Shown piece by piece: positions 53,250-64,000 of a stretch of 64,000 nt of DNA. The notes beneath the pieces were generated by a model. That model had not been told where the DNA came from. It saw nothing but the letters and a program-made list of their open reading frames with translations, and ran no database searches. The position numbers were made by a program, and so were the translations under genes. The stretch covers positions 868,001 through 932,000 of the forward strand of contig NC_064653.1 of NCBI RefSeq assembly GCF_001723175.1. The letters run 5' to 3'. The stretch is from Penicillium oxalicum. Its lineage: Eukaryota > Ascomycota > Eurotiomycetes > Eurotiales > Aspergillaceae. Every line of letters begins with the position of its first letter. The stretch's first letter is position 1.

Positions 53250-54050
53250 ATGACGAACCCCTCCCAGCTCTATCTTCTAGCGGATCATATCAAGCTCTCC
53301 CTCCTGGAGCGGGAGCGCGCTATCTCGCTCGACTTGGAGCCCAACGCACAGGATGGAGAAATCTCCCGATCCCTCGAGTCCCTGCAAACAGGCATCCAAG
53401 CCGTTGAAGCCGAGCAGATCCGGCTAGCTGAATCCAACGACAGCGCAGGCGCTGCCGCCTTGAAAGACCAACTAGCCCCTCTGCGCGATCAATTTCAAGA
53501 ACTCTCCGCCCAATTCCACGGTGAAGGGGGTGGCTCGTCTGCTGAACCCTCCACCCAAGCCTCGCCCGATCTCAAACAGCCGGTCCCACAGCATCCGCCG
53601 TCGAAATCGGTGCGATTCATGAATAATTCGGCGGCTGCCGCGGCCGTGCAAGACGAGATTGACGACGAGGACGATCGCAATCGGCAACAACTTTTCCGCC
53701 CGTACCGCGACGAGCCCTCCCCGCCCACTGTGGATCAGTCCGGTATGACCAACGAGCAGATCTATCAACACCATGACCGCGTGATGCGCGAGCAGGATGA
53801 TCATCTGGACCGGCTGGGCGAGTCAATCGGACGCCAGCATCAGTTGAGCATTCAGATTGGGGACGAGTTGGATGGCCACGTCGCACTGCTGGATGGCTTG
53901 GACGGGGACGTGGAGCGTCATCAGACCCGACTAGATGGAGCGCGGCGACGGCTGGACAGGATTCGCCGAAAGGCAGGAGATAACTGGAGCATGATGACCA
54001 TTGTTGGGTTGATCATCATCCTGGTGATTTTGATTGTGATTCTGAAATAA
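53250..54050 (+). CDS. syn8: Qc-SNARE Syn8 (syntaxin-8 type)
   Basis: A single exon of 266 residues from the ATG at 53250. The start (QLYLLADHIKLSLLERERAI) is the typical opening of fungal Syn8. The SNARE heptad motif spans about 170-235, with the zero-layer glutamine at Q202 (SIQIGDELDGHVALLDGLD) marking it as a Q-SNARE. A C-terminal membrane anchor follows at about 248-265 (MTIVGLIIILVILIVIL), with almost no lumenal tail. Between them is a variable P/S/E-rich linker with an acidic patch (DEIDDEDDRNRQQ). Syn8 acts in membrane fusion between the Golgi and the endosomes. No intron is needed. Confidence 0.88.
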   Translation: MTNPSQLYLLADHIKLSLLERERAISLDLEPNAQDGEISRSLESLQTGIQAVEAEQIRLAESNDSAGAAALKDQLAPLRDQFQELSAQFHGEGGGSSAEPSTQASPDLKQPVPQHPPSKSVRFMNNSAAAAAVQDEIDDEDDRNRQQLFRPYRDEPSPPTVDQSGMTNEQIYQHHDRVMREQDDHLDRLGESIGRQHQLSIQIGDELDGHVALLDGLDGDVERHQTRLDGARRRLDRIRRKAGDNWSMMTIVGLIIILVILIVILK

Positions 54051-54636
54051 CGGCGACGCGGACTGCTTGGACGCTTTCAGTTGGTCCGAGGAGCGACTGT
54101 GAATTCTACGAATATCAAGATATATACCTGCGAGCGGGCGTTTGGAGGATTGTTTTTTCTTTCCAATAGACTATTTCTGTCATCTTATCTTTGCTCAAGT
54201 CTCATGATTCACGTTTGTGACCGGCTCTCCTTCCTCTTCTCTCAACCAACCTAGCCCGCTACCGACAGTTGTGGTAGGTCGTGCTGACCCACGACTGCAG
54301 TCACCTGCGCCGGAACACCACGCCCCGTTCTTGGACTCCGTAGAAGATGCGTCGCTGTTTACTTGAGAGGGTGAAAAAAGGATAACTTTCAATTGCGCAA
54401 GGCTGACGATGTGAGATTATACATGCAATTGGTGATCAACTCGCTCGAGTCGACAGGCTCTGAGGAATACATTCCAAAATCTCCAACGCCGACAAAGTGT
54501 CCACATACAACATCGTAAGATCTCTCTCCCTCGAAACTCCTATCAACGAAAAAGAAAAGAAAAGGAAGGAAGGGCATGCATCTTCAAGGTGACCACCCTC
54601 CTCTCTCTGAAGGGGATGGGGGGAAAGAGTGAATGC
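54051..54636. other. Convergent intergenic region
   Basis: About 590 bases, two facing 3' UTRs; T tracts near 54151-54160. No gene seen. Confidence 0.6.
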
Positions 54637-55190
54637 TTATTTCTGCTGAGGAATGTTCTTGGTCTTCTGCTGTAGTTCCTGGAAGGACTTTTCAGAGGCA
54701 TCGAGTTCACCCCGGTCTGCCTTGATCTATTCCGCACGGACGACGATAGAAGATGGTTAATAATCAAAATCTCGAGAATCCCGATCGACGCACAAAGGAG
54801 GGATCCAAACGAACCTGTTCCTCGCTGTTGCTGGCAACATCGGAGTTCCAGCTCGCCTTGCCTGCTTTCTGATCCTTCAATTGCTGCTCCTTCTTGGCCT
54901 CGTAATGGTTGGCCAGGCCGTCCCGGTCTGCTACGCGAAGGATTGGGCATGTCAGAGATGAACTGCATGAAAGAAACTCGCTCGATCGTCGATCGAGGGC
55001 TACAGGTGTGCGCCGAGTGACAAACCAATGGCTTAGGTCTGGGATGGAATTGGGATTGATACTCACTCTTGTCGCTTTCCTTGAGGCTGAATCGTGCAGC
55101 AGACGTGTGCAGAGTCGAGACGCCGGGAATGGTGTAGCTCATGGGCGCCACGCGGCGGGAGCTAGCTCGGAGCGAGGTGAGGAAAGACAT
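54637..55190 (-). CDS. Small conserved fungal protein with mitochondrial-type N-terminus
   Basis: Three exons on the minus strand: 55190-55067, 54930-54815 and 54726-54637, giving 109 residues; phases fit. The first residues (MSFLTSLRASSRRVAP..TIPGVSTLHTSAARF) are rich in R, S and A with no acids, a typical mitochondrial presequence, and the T-S-A-A-R-F end suggests a processing site. The rest is a charged, mostly helical region (NHYEAKKEQQLKDQKAGKASW, ASNSEEQ, IKADRGELDASEKSFQELQQ). Similar small proteins are common in Pezizomycotina, but I know of no assigned function. The second acceptor is of NAGNAG type (AGCAG at 54932-54928), so a form one residue shorter is possible. The gene is too short and broken for simple frame searches to show. 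Confidence 0.78.
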
Positions 55191-57446
55191 GATGGCGATG
55201 GTTGGGTGGGATCAACGAGACTGTGGAGGAGAGAAAAAAAAGGTTCTCAAGGGTCGGTTCTTCTGGATTGGAAATTCGACGGGTCAGTAAGAGAGTGACG
55301 AGGGGCAAAAATCTGGACGCCAGCAGCAGCAGTCATCTGGTGACACCTACCGGGATGGGCAATCAATTGCGGGGGAGGATTCTTGTTACAGGTGAAATGC
55401 GAGCGATAACTTTATAATTCGTGGGGAGCTCGGAGTTATAAACAGATGACCGTCATAGAGCTCCAAGAAGGAACTCTGCCTTGCTCGTTGGCTCCTCGTT
55501 TGAGTGCTCGTGTCTGCCTTTCCAACCCGGCCCCTCTTGATGACCCGGCCAGCGAGTGACGTCACGGACACTTCAGGTTGGTCTCGGACGGACCAGAATC
55601 CGGCCCAGCGACTCTCGGCTGATGTCGATGAAAGGTCTACACGGCCGCAGGCTCTGAAGAGACTAGGACATAAGAATTGATCGAGCATGATCGGGTCAGA
55701 AATCTACTTTCATTGATCGTGCAGCCTGTCGTCTCTGCCGACAACTCGGCGATGATTTTGCCAGGAGCATCGTGACAACTGTGCGAGATCCCGATGACTA
55801 CAGCTGCTCAGGGTGCCCACATGGTAGCCCAAGGAGTAATGACATCATGAGACCACTTCTCCTGAGCCGGTGACGCAGGGGAATCAGTGCATGACAGCGC
55901 AGAGGAAGATCTTGAGATTCCGATCTCGAGAGCGTACCACACAGAAATTCGACCGAGACGTTCGAATCGAGCTGGAACACGGAGGTCAGACAGCAACGAT
56001 TGGAAGGTGACAGACCGTTGACCAATCCAACACGCCAGACATGCTCGTAGCGCGAGTCCCGCGCGCTTGTGAGGAGCATGGAAATGCACTGGCACAGGCA
56101 AGGAATACGGAAGCATCACTCACCGCAGCAGACCAGTGGGTGAAGGAGAAGACTTGATATGACAATGGTAGCAGAATGAATTGTAATCAAAGACAAGAGC
56201 ATGAGGATAATCATTTTCAACGCAATATGATCTATCGCACAGCACGCGAAAGACCCCCAGGATATCGAGTTTCAACCTTAAAAAACATAGAAAAACAACT
56301 CCGCGTCCCATGGTTTCGCTGCACAACCAAACCGACCCCCCCAGCCAGCCACTGCACCCCATGGCAAGGCGGCAATGAGTATCCGCATATCAACCCATTC
56401 CGTTAAAAACCGATGTACAGGCCAAGAAAAATGACAGTGAAGAGGATCAGGAAATGAAGGGAGACTGATGGAGTAATCAAGATAAAAGGTGTAACGTAAA
56501 ACCAATTCCGATGGTGCCAAAAGGAAGATCAAAACCCAAAAAATAGTTCAACAGAGCCCAAGCAATGCAGACGTTTGTCGTTTCCGCCTCTAGATCCTGG
56601 GTGTAAAAAAACAAAACAAGAAAAGACACTTGGAAAGCCAACCCCACCATGAGCAAAAGCAAATCCTCAAAAAGACCAGACAAGGAGACCATCCATGGAG
56701 GTCATAACGCATAGATGGAGAACAGAAAATAGAAATCAACCGGGGCGAGCTGGGGTAAAAGGTCACTCGCAAGCGATCCAGTCCTTTTTCCCAGCCCTGT
56801 CAAAGTGCCAAAAAAAAACGCCAGGTTCCCAATGCGACAGATGCGTCAAGAAGCAGGTCACTGCACGGTCTAAACATCATCGGCGGGAGCGTCCCCCAAA
56901 CCGAGGCAAACAAGGAAGGCAGGTCCCAGAACAGAAATTCAAGTCCCTCCCGAGAGACCGCAGATATCGTTGGAGTATGAAAAAGTGATAATGCAAATGG
57001 AGTTTCAAGAAACTGCAGAAATGGGCGCCGTCGCTCGCAAGTAGCTGAAAGCATCGCAAAAAAGGTAGGCATAGAGCGAATTTGGTCGTGATCGGCGGCG
57101 TGGGGTGTAATATGTACAGTCGCCGGATTTTCGTCGAGAAAATTTTCAAATGTTTTTGACAAGGAAATTTTTTTTCGTGGAAAAAAGGGAGATCCCGCCG
57201 AGCCGTTCAAGCCGGGGACGCGTCCACGGAAAGGAAGAAGATATCATGTCGAGAGTAAGGAGAGAGAGGATGCAATAGTCGTGTCAGACGGTAAAAGAAA
57301 GAGAAATATTATGACCTGCGATAAAAGGGACCCGCGCGATGATGCATATTCGTTGTGACGTGCCAAAAACATGTGCCGCGAGGGCAAGGACAGGGGCTTG
57401 CAAGCAAACTCCTTTCAACCAGCAAAAGGACCCGGTCTCATCTCGT
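55191..57446. other. Intergenic region
   Basis: About 2.3 kb with A- and T-rich stretches, especially 56150-57330. No supportable gene. The right part may be a long 3' UTR of the next minus-strand gene. Confidence 0.5.
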
Positions 57447-58262
57447 TTACCACCGGCGTTGAGCATTTTGCATCATCGCAGGGGAGATGGACGAGGGGGG
57501 GCTGGTCATGGTCATTCCCGTGCTGGGGTTGACGATGGGAATAACCTTGCGGGTCCGATTGGCAGTAGGCTGGTGGAAATTAACATGGCTGGGATTGGCA
57601 GCCAAGCTACTGTGGACAAACGAATTGGCAGCTGCGGGGGAGAGGGAGATGGCTGGTGTGACCTGCTGCACGGGCTGGATCTGATGCTGCAGAGGCGAAG
57701 TATCGGGAGATCCGCTAGACAACGACGAGCGATCGGACGAGGCGGAGTGGATTGAGTGCAACTGCAAATCAAGTCAGCTCGAGTTTATTGGAATGCACGC
57801 CAATCCCACTGGAACAATGACGCTCAGTCAAAGTGAAGACATCGCTTTTTGGACAGCGAACAAGTCCATTCCCACTGCCGAACCTCAAAGCGCAGGCAGC
57901 AATCGGGAAGCAATGGCAGATCTATGGAGGGTGCAACGTACATCTTCATCGGTCAGAAGATTTGGGCAGAACTCCATATCGTCATCGAGATCAAAAGAGC
58001 GACCGGCCTCGAATCTCGCCCGGAAGGCCGTCACCGCTGGGGCTTCCGCAAGTTCCCGCATGCTCTTGACGCCACGGAATTGACGCTGGGCATTTTGCTG
58101 GGCCATTTTGGGGCCTCGACGGGTCCGGCCGTGATGGTTGTTGTTGCCGTTACTGTTGTGCATTTGACCGGCATGCGCAGAGTGGTGAGGCTGTTGCTGC
58201 TGGTGCTGATGATGGTGGTGGTGTTGCTGTTGGAGTTGGTGGGTGTACAGGAAGGCGGACAT
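57447..58262 (-). CDS. Conserved fungal protein of unknown function with His/Gln-rich N-terminus
   Basis: Two exons, 58262-57942 and 57761-57447, with an intron 57941-57762 (GTACGT..TGCAG, phase 0), giving 211 residues. The N-terminus has H/Q tracts (QLQQQHHHHHQHQQQQPHH). The core is QFRGVKSMRELAEAPAVTAF, then RARFEAGRSFDLDDDMEFCP and LLTDED at the exon join, followed by LHSIHSASSDRSSLSSGSPD. Part of this wording is shared with unnamed proteins in many Eurotiales, from memory. The RFEAGRSFDLDDD motif is the most distinctive. The second exon encodes low-complexity P/S/N/T sequence ending MMQNAQRRW. No enzyme or binding domain is recognised, and no membrane segment is seen. Confidence 0.78.
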
Positions 58263-61200
58263 GGTGAAAGATCGAGGGAGAATCCAGCACCCGAGTTATG
58301 AAGAAATGGGAAAGGTTGTTGAAGGAAGAGAAAGTCGATATCGAGGGGAATGGCGAAAGCACGGGGAAGACGAAAGGTAGATGGAAAGCAGAGAGGACGA
58401 CACTGTACTGGTGAGCAGGGGAAGATATGTAACGGAAGAAGATTCGAGGAAGCGTTCAAATTGGCGTGGAGGGACGGTCTGTGGGAGGGAGGCGAAGGAA
58501 AAAGAGGGGTGTGTTTTGGGGCTGAGGGAGTGCGGTACTGTCATGTATGGTCATGGCGAGGAACGGCTCCGGCGGTCTCCCTGAAAGCACCGTGAGACCA
58601 CCAGTGGCAGCCCAGCTGCTCCCTGGCGGAGAGCCCAAAATGCAGATTATTTCAAGACAGTATTTTACCGTCATCATCCTCGCCGGATGGCTCTTCGCAA
58701 CGCTAGCGAAGGGTCACGCACCAACCAAAGCCCACTTGACCACCGCCAGTGGCAAAGGAATTGCAGTATGAACCAATGGACCTTTGTACAGTGGAGCTCT
58801 GACGATCCACTGCTGAATGCCGCTCCCCTGGGCGGTTACTCACTGGTTCGTGACGTCGTCGACGCTCAACTCCACTAAGCCGAATTCAGCCTAGTAGCAG
58901 ATCCAGCCGAACTCAACGCTCGTTGGTTCTCAATGGTCGGTGCTGTATTGTAATGTAACTGTGCCGAAACACGCAGGGGAAATCTCACCCCCGAGAGGCG
59001 GAACGAGGACGAACCAGGGGCCCGCTCAGTGACAGTACGACACTCGAACTCCCCATCACGATTGTACCATGATACCATTCCGCTCGATGTTGTGATTGTT
59101 GTTGTTTGTATCGTTGCGGCTGCCGTTGCTGTTTTTGTGATTAAATGACGATGGATCTGTGCCCTGTATCGTATTGTACTCCAGGACCACAAATGACTGC
59201 ATACATACACTGATACAGTATCTTGAGGTCTTCTTTCGACGGACAAGCACTGCGGCCACGTTACGGACTTTGGAATCTTACTGTACAGTACTGTATATTC
59301 CTTTTTTCCCCCTTCTTCAACTGTCCCTGGCGAAGAAGAAGCAGCTAGCAGCTGGTCCGAGTCGATTGTGACGATCCTTTTGCCTTCAATCATCATGCTC
59401 ATCATTCTCTTTGCCTCTTGTGTCTAGTCTTCATGCGGTCATCATGGTAATCTCTCCTTCGATGGCACACAGGGCGACTATGCTCGATTGTCGCAAGTCT
59501 GCAATTCCACAGGATCGGAAATGCCAGCTCCACTCACGGTCATCAGAGTCACACACCAGAGTGACCAGACCCTCGCCGGCTCAGTAACGCATCCCAGCGC
59601 TACGCGGAAATGTGCCCAGCTATGCCTCAACCGGAAGAGGTCCACAGTCACACAATGTCATGCCCCTTCCAGCGGGGGGGGGGGTCGCATCGGTCCCAAG
59701 GACAATAATGATTGTGATTTTCCTCCATCAACAGGGGCGTCACACAGTCATTTACTGAGTACGGTAGCGGTAGCCCCTCCCCTAATTAGCTCGGATCCAG
59801 CTCTCGACTGTCTCGAGCGAACATGATTATTCGCAGCCTGTCCCTTGTAAGCTTTAGGAATTTCCCCCCGGGCCCGAGCCCAGTCCCCAGGGCTGAGAAA
59901 GGGCCAAAGAACACGAGTCTACGGTAGTCCCTTCATATCTTGCCTCAAAGTTCGGTCCTGGTTGTTCTCGACTGTTCGATGGCTCGGCTTTCCCTCGCGG
60001 CTGCAGGTATTGCTCGATCTGGGCAGCCCGAGGGAAAGAGGATCGCAAGGACATTCTTCCAGTGCCATGTTCCCGCATTCTCCACGATCCTTGAGAGACC
60101 AGGGCAGGACAGTCCCGGCTTTCACTCACCTGTGGCCAGGGCAGTGCAGAGTGAGAAATTGGAGAATCATTATTCAAGGGAGCCACACTAACCACCCCAT
60201 CGTCCCTGAGCGTGCAGATGTGCCGGGTGGTTGGGCCCTCTCCGGCTCCCCCTCCTCGTGATTGGCACCGTTCGGTCTGACGCTCGCCCTAGAGCGGCAA
60301 GGTCTATCATTACGATATCCGGCATGGAGATGACTCGTGCATCAGCACCCAAGGAGATGTCACTTTTCCTGGGTGGTCACACTTGCAAACAATACGGTGG
60401 TGCGATGAGCTCCCTCCGTCCATCATGTAGTTTGAACTGGAGCGTCCAAGTGGTGATTCTCTATCTGATTAGCATTGCATATCGGAATGTCCCCGCGTGC
60501 CTGGCGCACTAAGCAGTTTACATGCCCTACCTTCTTCCCCCCCCAAATCGGCCGACTTGGGAGGTGTCCGGCTACCCTATCCGGGCGGGCCGGAGCAGGG
60601 TGACTGATCTGTTCCGGTACCTTGTGTCTGGGTAGGTGTCACGAGACAAGGTCGCCTTTCTCGAGGAGATGCTTGTAGTGGCCCGATATCTTCTCCCCAC
60701 CACGACTGGTCTGAGTCACACGTGTGTTGCTCACTGTACCATCTCCTTCCTTGACGGTCTAAGGGACGAGACTTTCTCGCGAGGTACCTCCTACCAGATC
60801 CAACGCCTTTCTTCTCATTCAGGGGCGGCCCTTCCCCATGTTTTGCCGCCTACCCCTAGTTGCTCCATTCCCGAGTCGCCGCTGCCTGCATTGTGGACAG
60901 GTAATGTAAGACTAAATGTAGTATTGGATTGTGTACAACGGACGTACTTGAGTCCTACTTATCTATATACTTTAGTAGGGGTCAAAAGGACCTGAAATAT
61001 GTATTCCTTGACTTCATGCGCCCCTGCCGAAAGTTGATCCTCAGTCGACTCGAGTTGATCCAGCAGCACCGATCTGCCACCTGATACCGCGAGTTGGGCG
61101 GCCATTCCAGCACCTCGCCCAACTTAGCCTAGCGCTTGAAGATAGTTATGTAGGGATTAATTTTCATCTGCTGCTGCCGTCGCCTCCTCGTGCCTCTCCT

Positions 61201-63315
61201 CTCACCTTATTTATCTCGGTCTCGAATATCTAGGTCGACATGCGCCAGGTGCACAGTCCCAAAATGGTGAGAGAGACGACCTACTAGTTTGAAGTTATCG
61301 CCTATCAGGTACCTACAAATGGCGTCGACGCTTACTGTACTATGCGCAAGACCAAGGACATCAATCGTACACTCATGTCTATACTGTAATTACCTACAAG
61401 AGTGTCCGACTGCTCAAATGCTGCCCTGTGAAACACTAGTCACTTCCAGATCTGATTTGAATCAATCCTCACTTATTCCTGTGAGCCTCTAGCATCTAGA
61501 TGAACTACATTGATGCGGTCAACATACCATTGTAGGTGCTCACGTACTACAACAGGACTCGCAACGTACATCCGCTGTCGTACCTGAAGTTATCTCTAGA
61601 ATTGCAGGTGGTCCTTGCTCCCCAGGCGGCCCTGCGGGGAAATGATCGTGTCAGGTACCGAGTACTTCCACGGTGCGTCGACGCCATAAAGTACCGAAAT
61701 GTGTACCTGCGGTAGGGCCTTGAGACTGAAAGGTTCTTGATGTTTTCACCGCTTCTTTGGAGCTGTTGTGGATTTCTAAACTTTGTATCGAAAACTATTG
61801 AGTCGCTCAATTGATGGTCAAAACAGACTTCCAGCAAATTTTTGCAACTTGGCTCAAACCTATATGGTCTCGTCGGGCTGAATGGAAGTGATCGGTTATA
61901 TCTTAGCCTGCTCCCGGCACGAGGAAGACAATCGGAGGTGTCAGTCGAGGAATCCGTCCACGCAGGAGCCCGAATATATATTCGGGCGGAACACACCACC
62001 ATCTCCTCCGTTGAGAGTTGATGGCGTGTATCATGAATGGCAAGGTTAATGTAGCTGCGGCGGGGGCAGATGCTAAAGGATTTTCAAGAAATTTGATACG
62101 ATCAAAGAATTAAATTGAAATATTCATGGGGATCAATACACAAGAGCTTGATTATTGTAATAGTACCTAGGAATCGAGAGTACCTAACCACGCACCCCCG
62201 ACCACCACATAGCCGATCGATCATCTTCCAGTCTCTCCACTCCACTCCCGCTTAGACGGGACCATGTGGCCATGAACTGGATAGACCTGGTGGGTGACAC
62301 AGTACTACGGGCGATTAACCAACCTCTACGTCTACCAATATGTCATTTATGAATTTGCTGTACTTCACGTCAGATATACATACGCACTGGTCGAGCCAGA
62401 AAGTCACTCCATGCCATTGGTGCCTCAAGAATACCCCAGCACGAAATTTGCCACGTAAGAGACCAGCAGGACCCAGCTACAGTATGTATCGTGGCTGCGC
62501 GCATACGGAGGGGGGTTAGGGTGGTTTCGAATCAGACGCCCACCATGCCAGAACGGATCGAAAGCGCATGATTTAAACGCCGATCATCTACTGTCGGCAT
62601 GGCAGTGGAGGAACGTTGTTTCCAATTGGTCTCGGGGGCTGAGCTTTCCAGTTTACGGTATGTCTCTTATTTCCCCGGCTTCTTGCGGTCTTAGGCACCT
62701 CTCGTCTCTTCCGCGGATATGATCCAATTAGCGAATTGACTTGGAAGACCATCATGGACTTCCGTTTTGAGGCGAGAGTGGTGAACGAAACGGGTGATCC
62801 TTCAAGTATACCAGAGTGGGGTAGCATGTAGGTCTGTCATGGACGGATTGTCATCTGTACAAAATTTTCAAGGATTTGACGAGAGGACGGCGCTCTCTTG
62901 CTTCAAGACAAGTCTGGTGCCAAGCGTACGATGTACTGCAGTAATATCTAGGCTGGCCCGGGGAACGTGCACTGAATGTTAGGTACCGAAAGTGCTCCAT
63001 ACGTAGCTTTCATGGCCACCGGTCTATATGCTCATTGAGATCGGTATATCCAATGAGGTACCCTTCTGAAGAAGATCGAGAAAAGAAATACAGAGTTCAT
63101 TGTTCGTAAATCGTTAAAAGTCGCTGTACTTGCTCGCAAAAATCACCGTCAATGACGCCAGGAAACACCGCTTCAAGTCCCGAGTCCTCAAATCATGATG
63201 AATCCGGAAGCTTCCCCTGCTAGAATAAGCTTGTCCCACCAGAGTCTTTCCTTGGATGCATCAAGATGATGCCTATCAGAAAAAATAAAAATTCAAGGCC
63301 TCATGAGTGGTTCCA
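58263..63315. other. Five-kilobase gap without a supportable gene
   Basis: The leftmost 0.5 kb is the leader and promoter of the preceding minus-strand gene. Beyond it only short random frames are seen. There are TACCTA/TAGGTACC-type hexamers from about 60.6 to 63.1 kb and two overlapping 12-base palindromes at 59279-59295. No transposon ends or recognisable coding fragments were found. An RNA gene or a fast-evolving small gene cannot be ruled out. Confidence 0.45.
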
Positions 63316-64000
63316 TCATTTATCCAAATTCTTGCCCCGAACCATGCGCCCAATGAGCTCTTTGCAGTGCTTTTCGTTGTACTGCTCCCACACCTCGTAC
63401 AAGGAGAGGAGCTCTTGCGTGCACTCGATGACAGCTTTGATATCGATTTCACTCTCGGCGAGCCATTGGACAAGATTCTGAATACGAGGGGGTCCGGCTC
63501 CAGATTTATCGGACAAGGCTGCAAGCATTCCCATGCCTCCACCGTCTCTCATCACTCCGGCCAAGGCGGACTGGGCCGAGTTGCCAAAGTTGCCAGGGTG
63601 GGAAGGCTTGAAGACCACGGCGACGATGATTGCCATGACTGCAATAATGTGCGGAGGATGAAGTAAAGGCAGATCTGTCAGGTAGTGATCATTGATGACC
63701 GACCATGCAAGCGCCACTTCATCCGAGCTGAGGGCCAACTCGGCCTGAAGCTCTGACAGGGTTCGATATGGATGATGGACGATGAGTTGAGAACTCATTT
63801 CGGAGATTAATGCAAACTCGCATTCACCTAGCTTCGCCACATCTGGTGTAATGAATTCTGTTTCCGAAATCAGTAACTGGAAAGGGGGGGGGGGGGTGCC
63901 CTTTTCTCGCAGGAGATCTGTGCATATAAGGACCTGGTGAACAATTAGACCAGTGGAACGTACCAGGATACAGACCGCGAGCCTCTCCCACGACGAAGCG
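63316..64000 (-). CDS. ssn8: Cyclin C (Mediator kinase-module cyclin Ssn8/Srb11), C-terminal part
   Basis: Cut by the right edge. Visible parts are an exon 64000-63964 ([12 protein letters not shown]), an intron 63963-63858 (GTACGT..ACAG, phase 1) and the last exon 63857-63316, giving about 192 residues. The joined reading [23 protein letters not shown], then [21 protein letters not shown] and [21 protein letters not shown], is the second cyclin fold of fungal Ssn8. The gene ends [20 protein letters not shown]. Ssn8 pairs with the kinase Ssn3 (CDK8) in the Mediator complex and regulates RNA polymerase II transcription. The first cyclin box lies outside the window. The intron contains a run of 13 identical bases. 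Confidence 0.9.
   Translation of the reverse strand, partial: ASSWERLAVCILVRSTGLIVHQVLICTDLLREKGTPPPPFQLLISETEFITPDVAKLGECEFALISEMSSQLIVHHPYRTLSELQAELALSSDEVALAWSVINDHYLTDLPLLHPPHIIAVMAIIVAVVFKPSHPGNFGNSAQSALAGVMRDGGGMGMLAALSDKSGAGPPRIQNLVQWLAESEIDIKAVIECTQELLSLYEVWEQYNEKHCKELIGRMVRGKNLDK
63884..63896. repeat. G13 run inside an ssn8 intron
   Basis: Thirteen consecutive G on the + strand (C on the coding strand), a pyrimidine tract lying about 25 bases upstream of the ssn8 acceptor. Confidence 0.9.

Overview
The window is nuclear DNA of a filamentous ascomycete, most likely a member of the Eurotiales (Aspergillus/Penicillium-like). The genes are split by short introns (about 50-280 nt, GT..AG) with phases that join cleanly. 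They encode proteins typical of Pezizomycotina: a HET-C homologue, a LaeA-like methyltransferase, a Zn2Cys6 regulator, a LYC1-type acetyltransferase and a TRAF-like RING protein. No operons, plasmid functions, prophage, CRISPR array, rRNA or convincing tRNA were seen. The genus is inferred from protein families only.

Layout. 1-4.6 kb: the 3' end of anp1 (Golgi mannan polymerase), then dcc1 (Ctf18-RFC cohesion factor) tail-to-tail with a LYC1-like GNAT. 4.6-10.8 kb: mostly non-coding with microsatellites and a C28 run, plus a seven-blade WD40 gene and a Q/P-rich gene that seems frameshifted. 10.8-16.9 kb: rev7 and a long gene-free stretch, AT-rich near 15.6-15.9 kb. 16.9-26.3 kb: kap114 (importin-9 type), then a LaeA-like methyltransferase convergent with a Zn2Cys6 transcription factor. 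28.2-30.3 kb: a protein with a PD-(D/E)XK-like pattern and a PhyH-type dioxygenase. 31.2-36.9 kb: one six-exon gene for a 1,785-residue protein with an N-terminal nucleotidyltransferase-like signature and long ankyrin arrays. 37.6-45.2 kb: an alpha/beta hydrolase, a nine-exon CDF zinc transporter and a het-c homologue. 46.5-50.2 kb: two adjacent acidic, low-complexity proteins that look like diverged tandem paralogues. 51.1-58.3 kb: TRAF-like RING protein, Qc-SNARE Syn8, a small mitochondrial-type protein and a conserved fungal unknown. 58.3-63.3 kb: a 5-kb gap, then the 3' part of ssn8 (cyclin C of the Mediator kinase module) running off the end.

Most genes are housekeeping genes with no functional linkage to each other. 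The parts that stand out are the nucleotidyltransferase-ankyrin giant, the tandem acidic pair (the second with a C-terminal part reminiscent of LINE ORF1/Gag-like proteins), the LaeA-like/Zn2Cys6 pair, the orphan WD40 propeller, and several possibly decayed gene fragments in the long gaps. I found nothing that can be firmly called a new multi-gene system. Exon joins were worked out by eye from reading frame, GT/AG sites and family resemblance; no alignment or database search was run.
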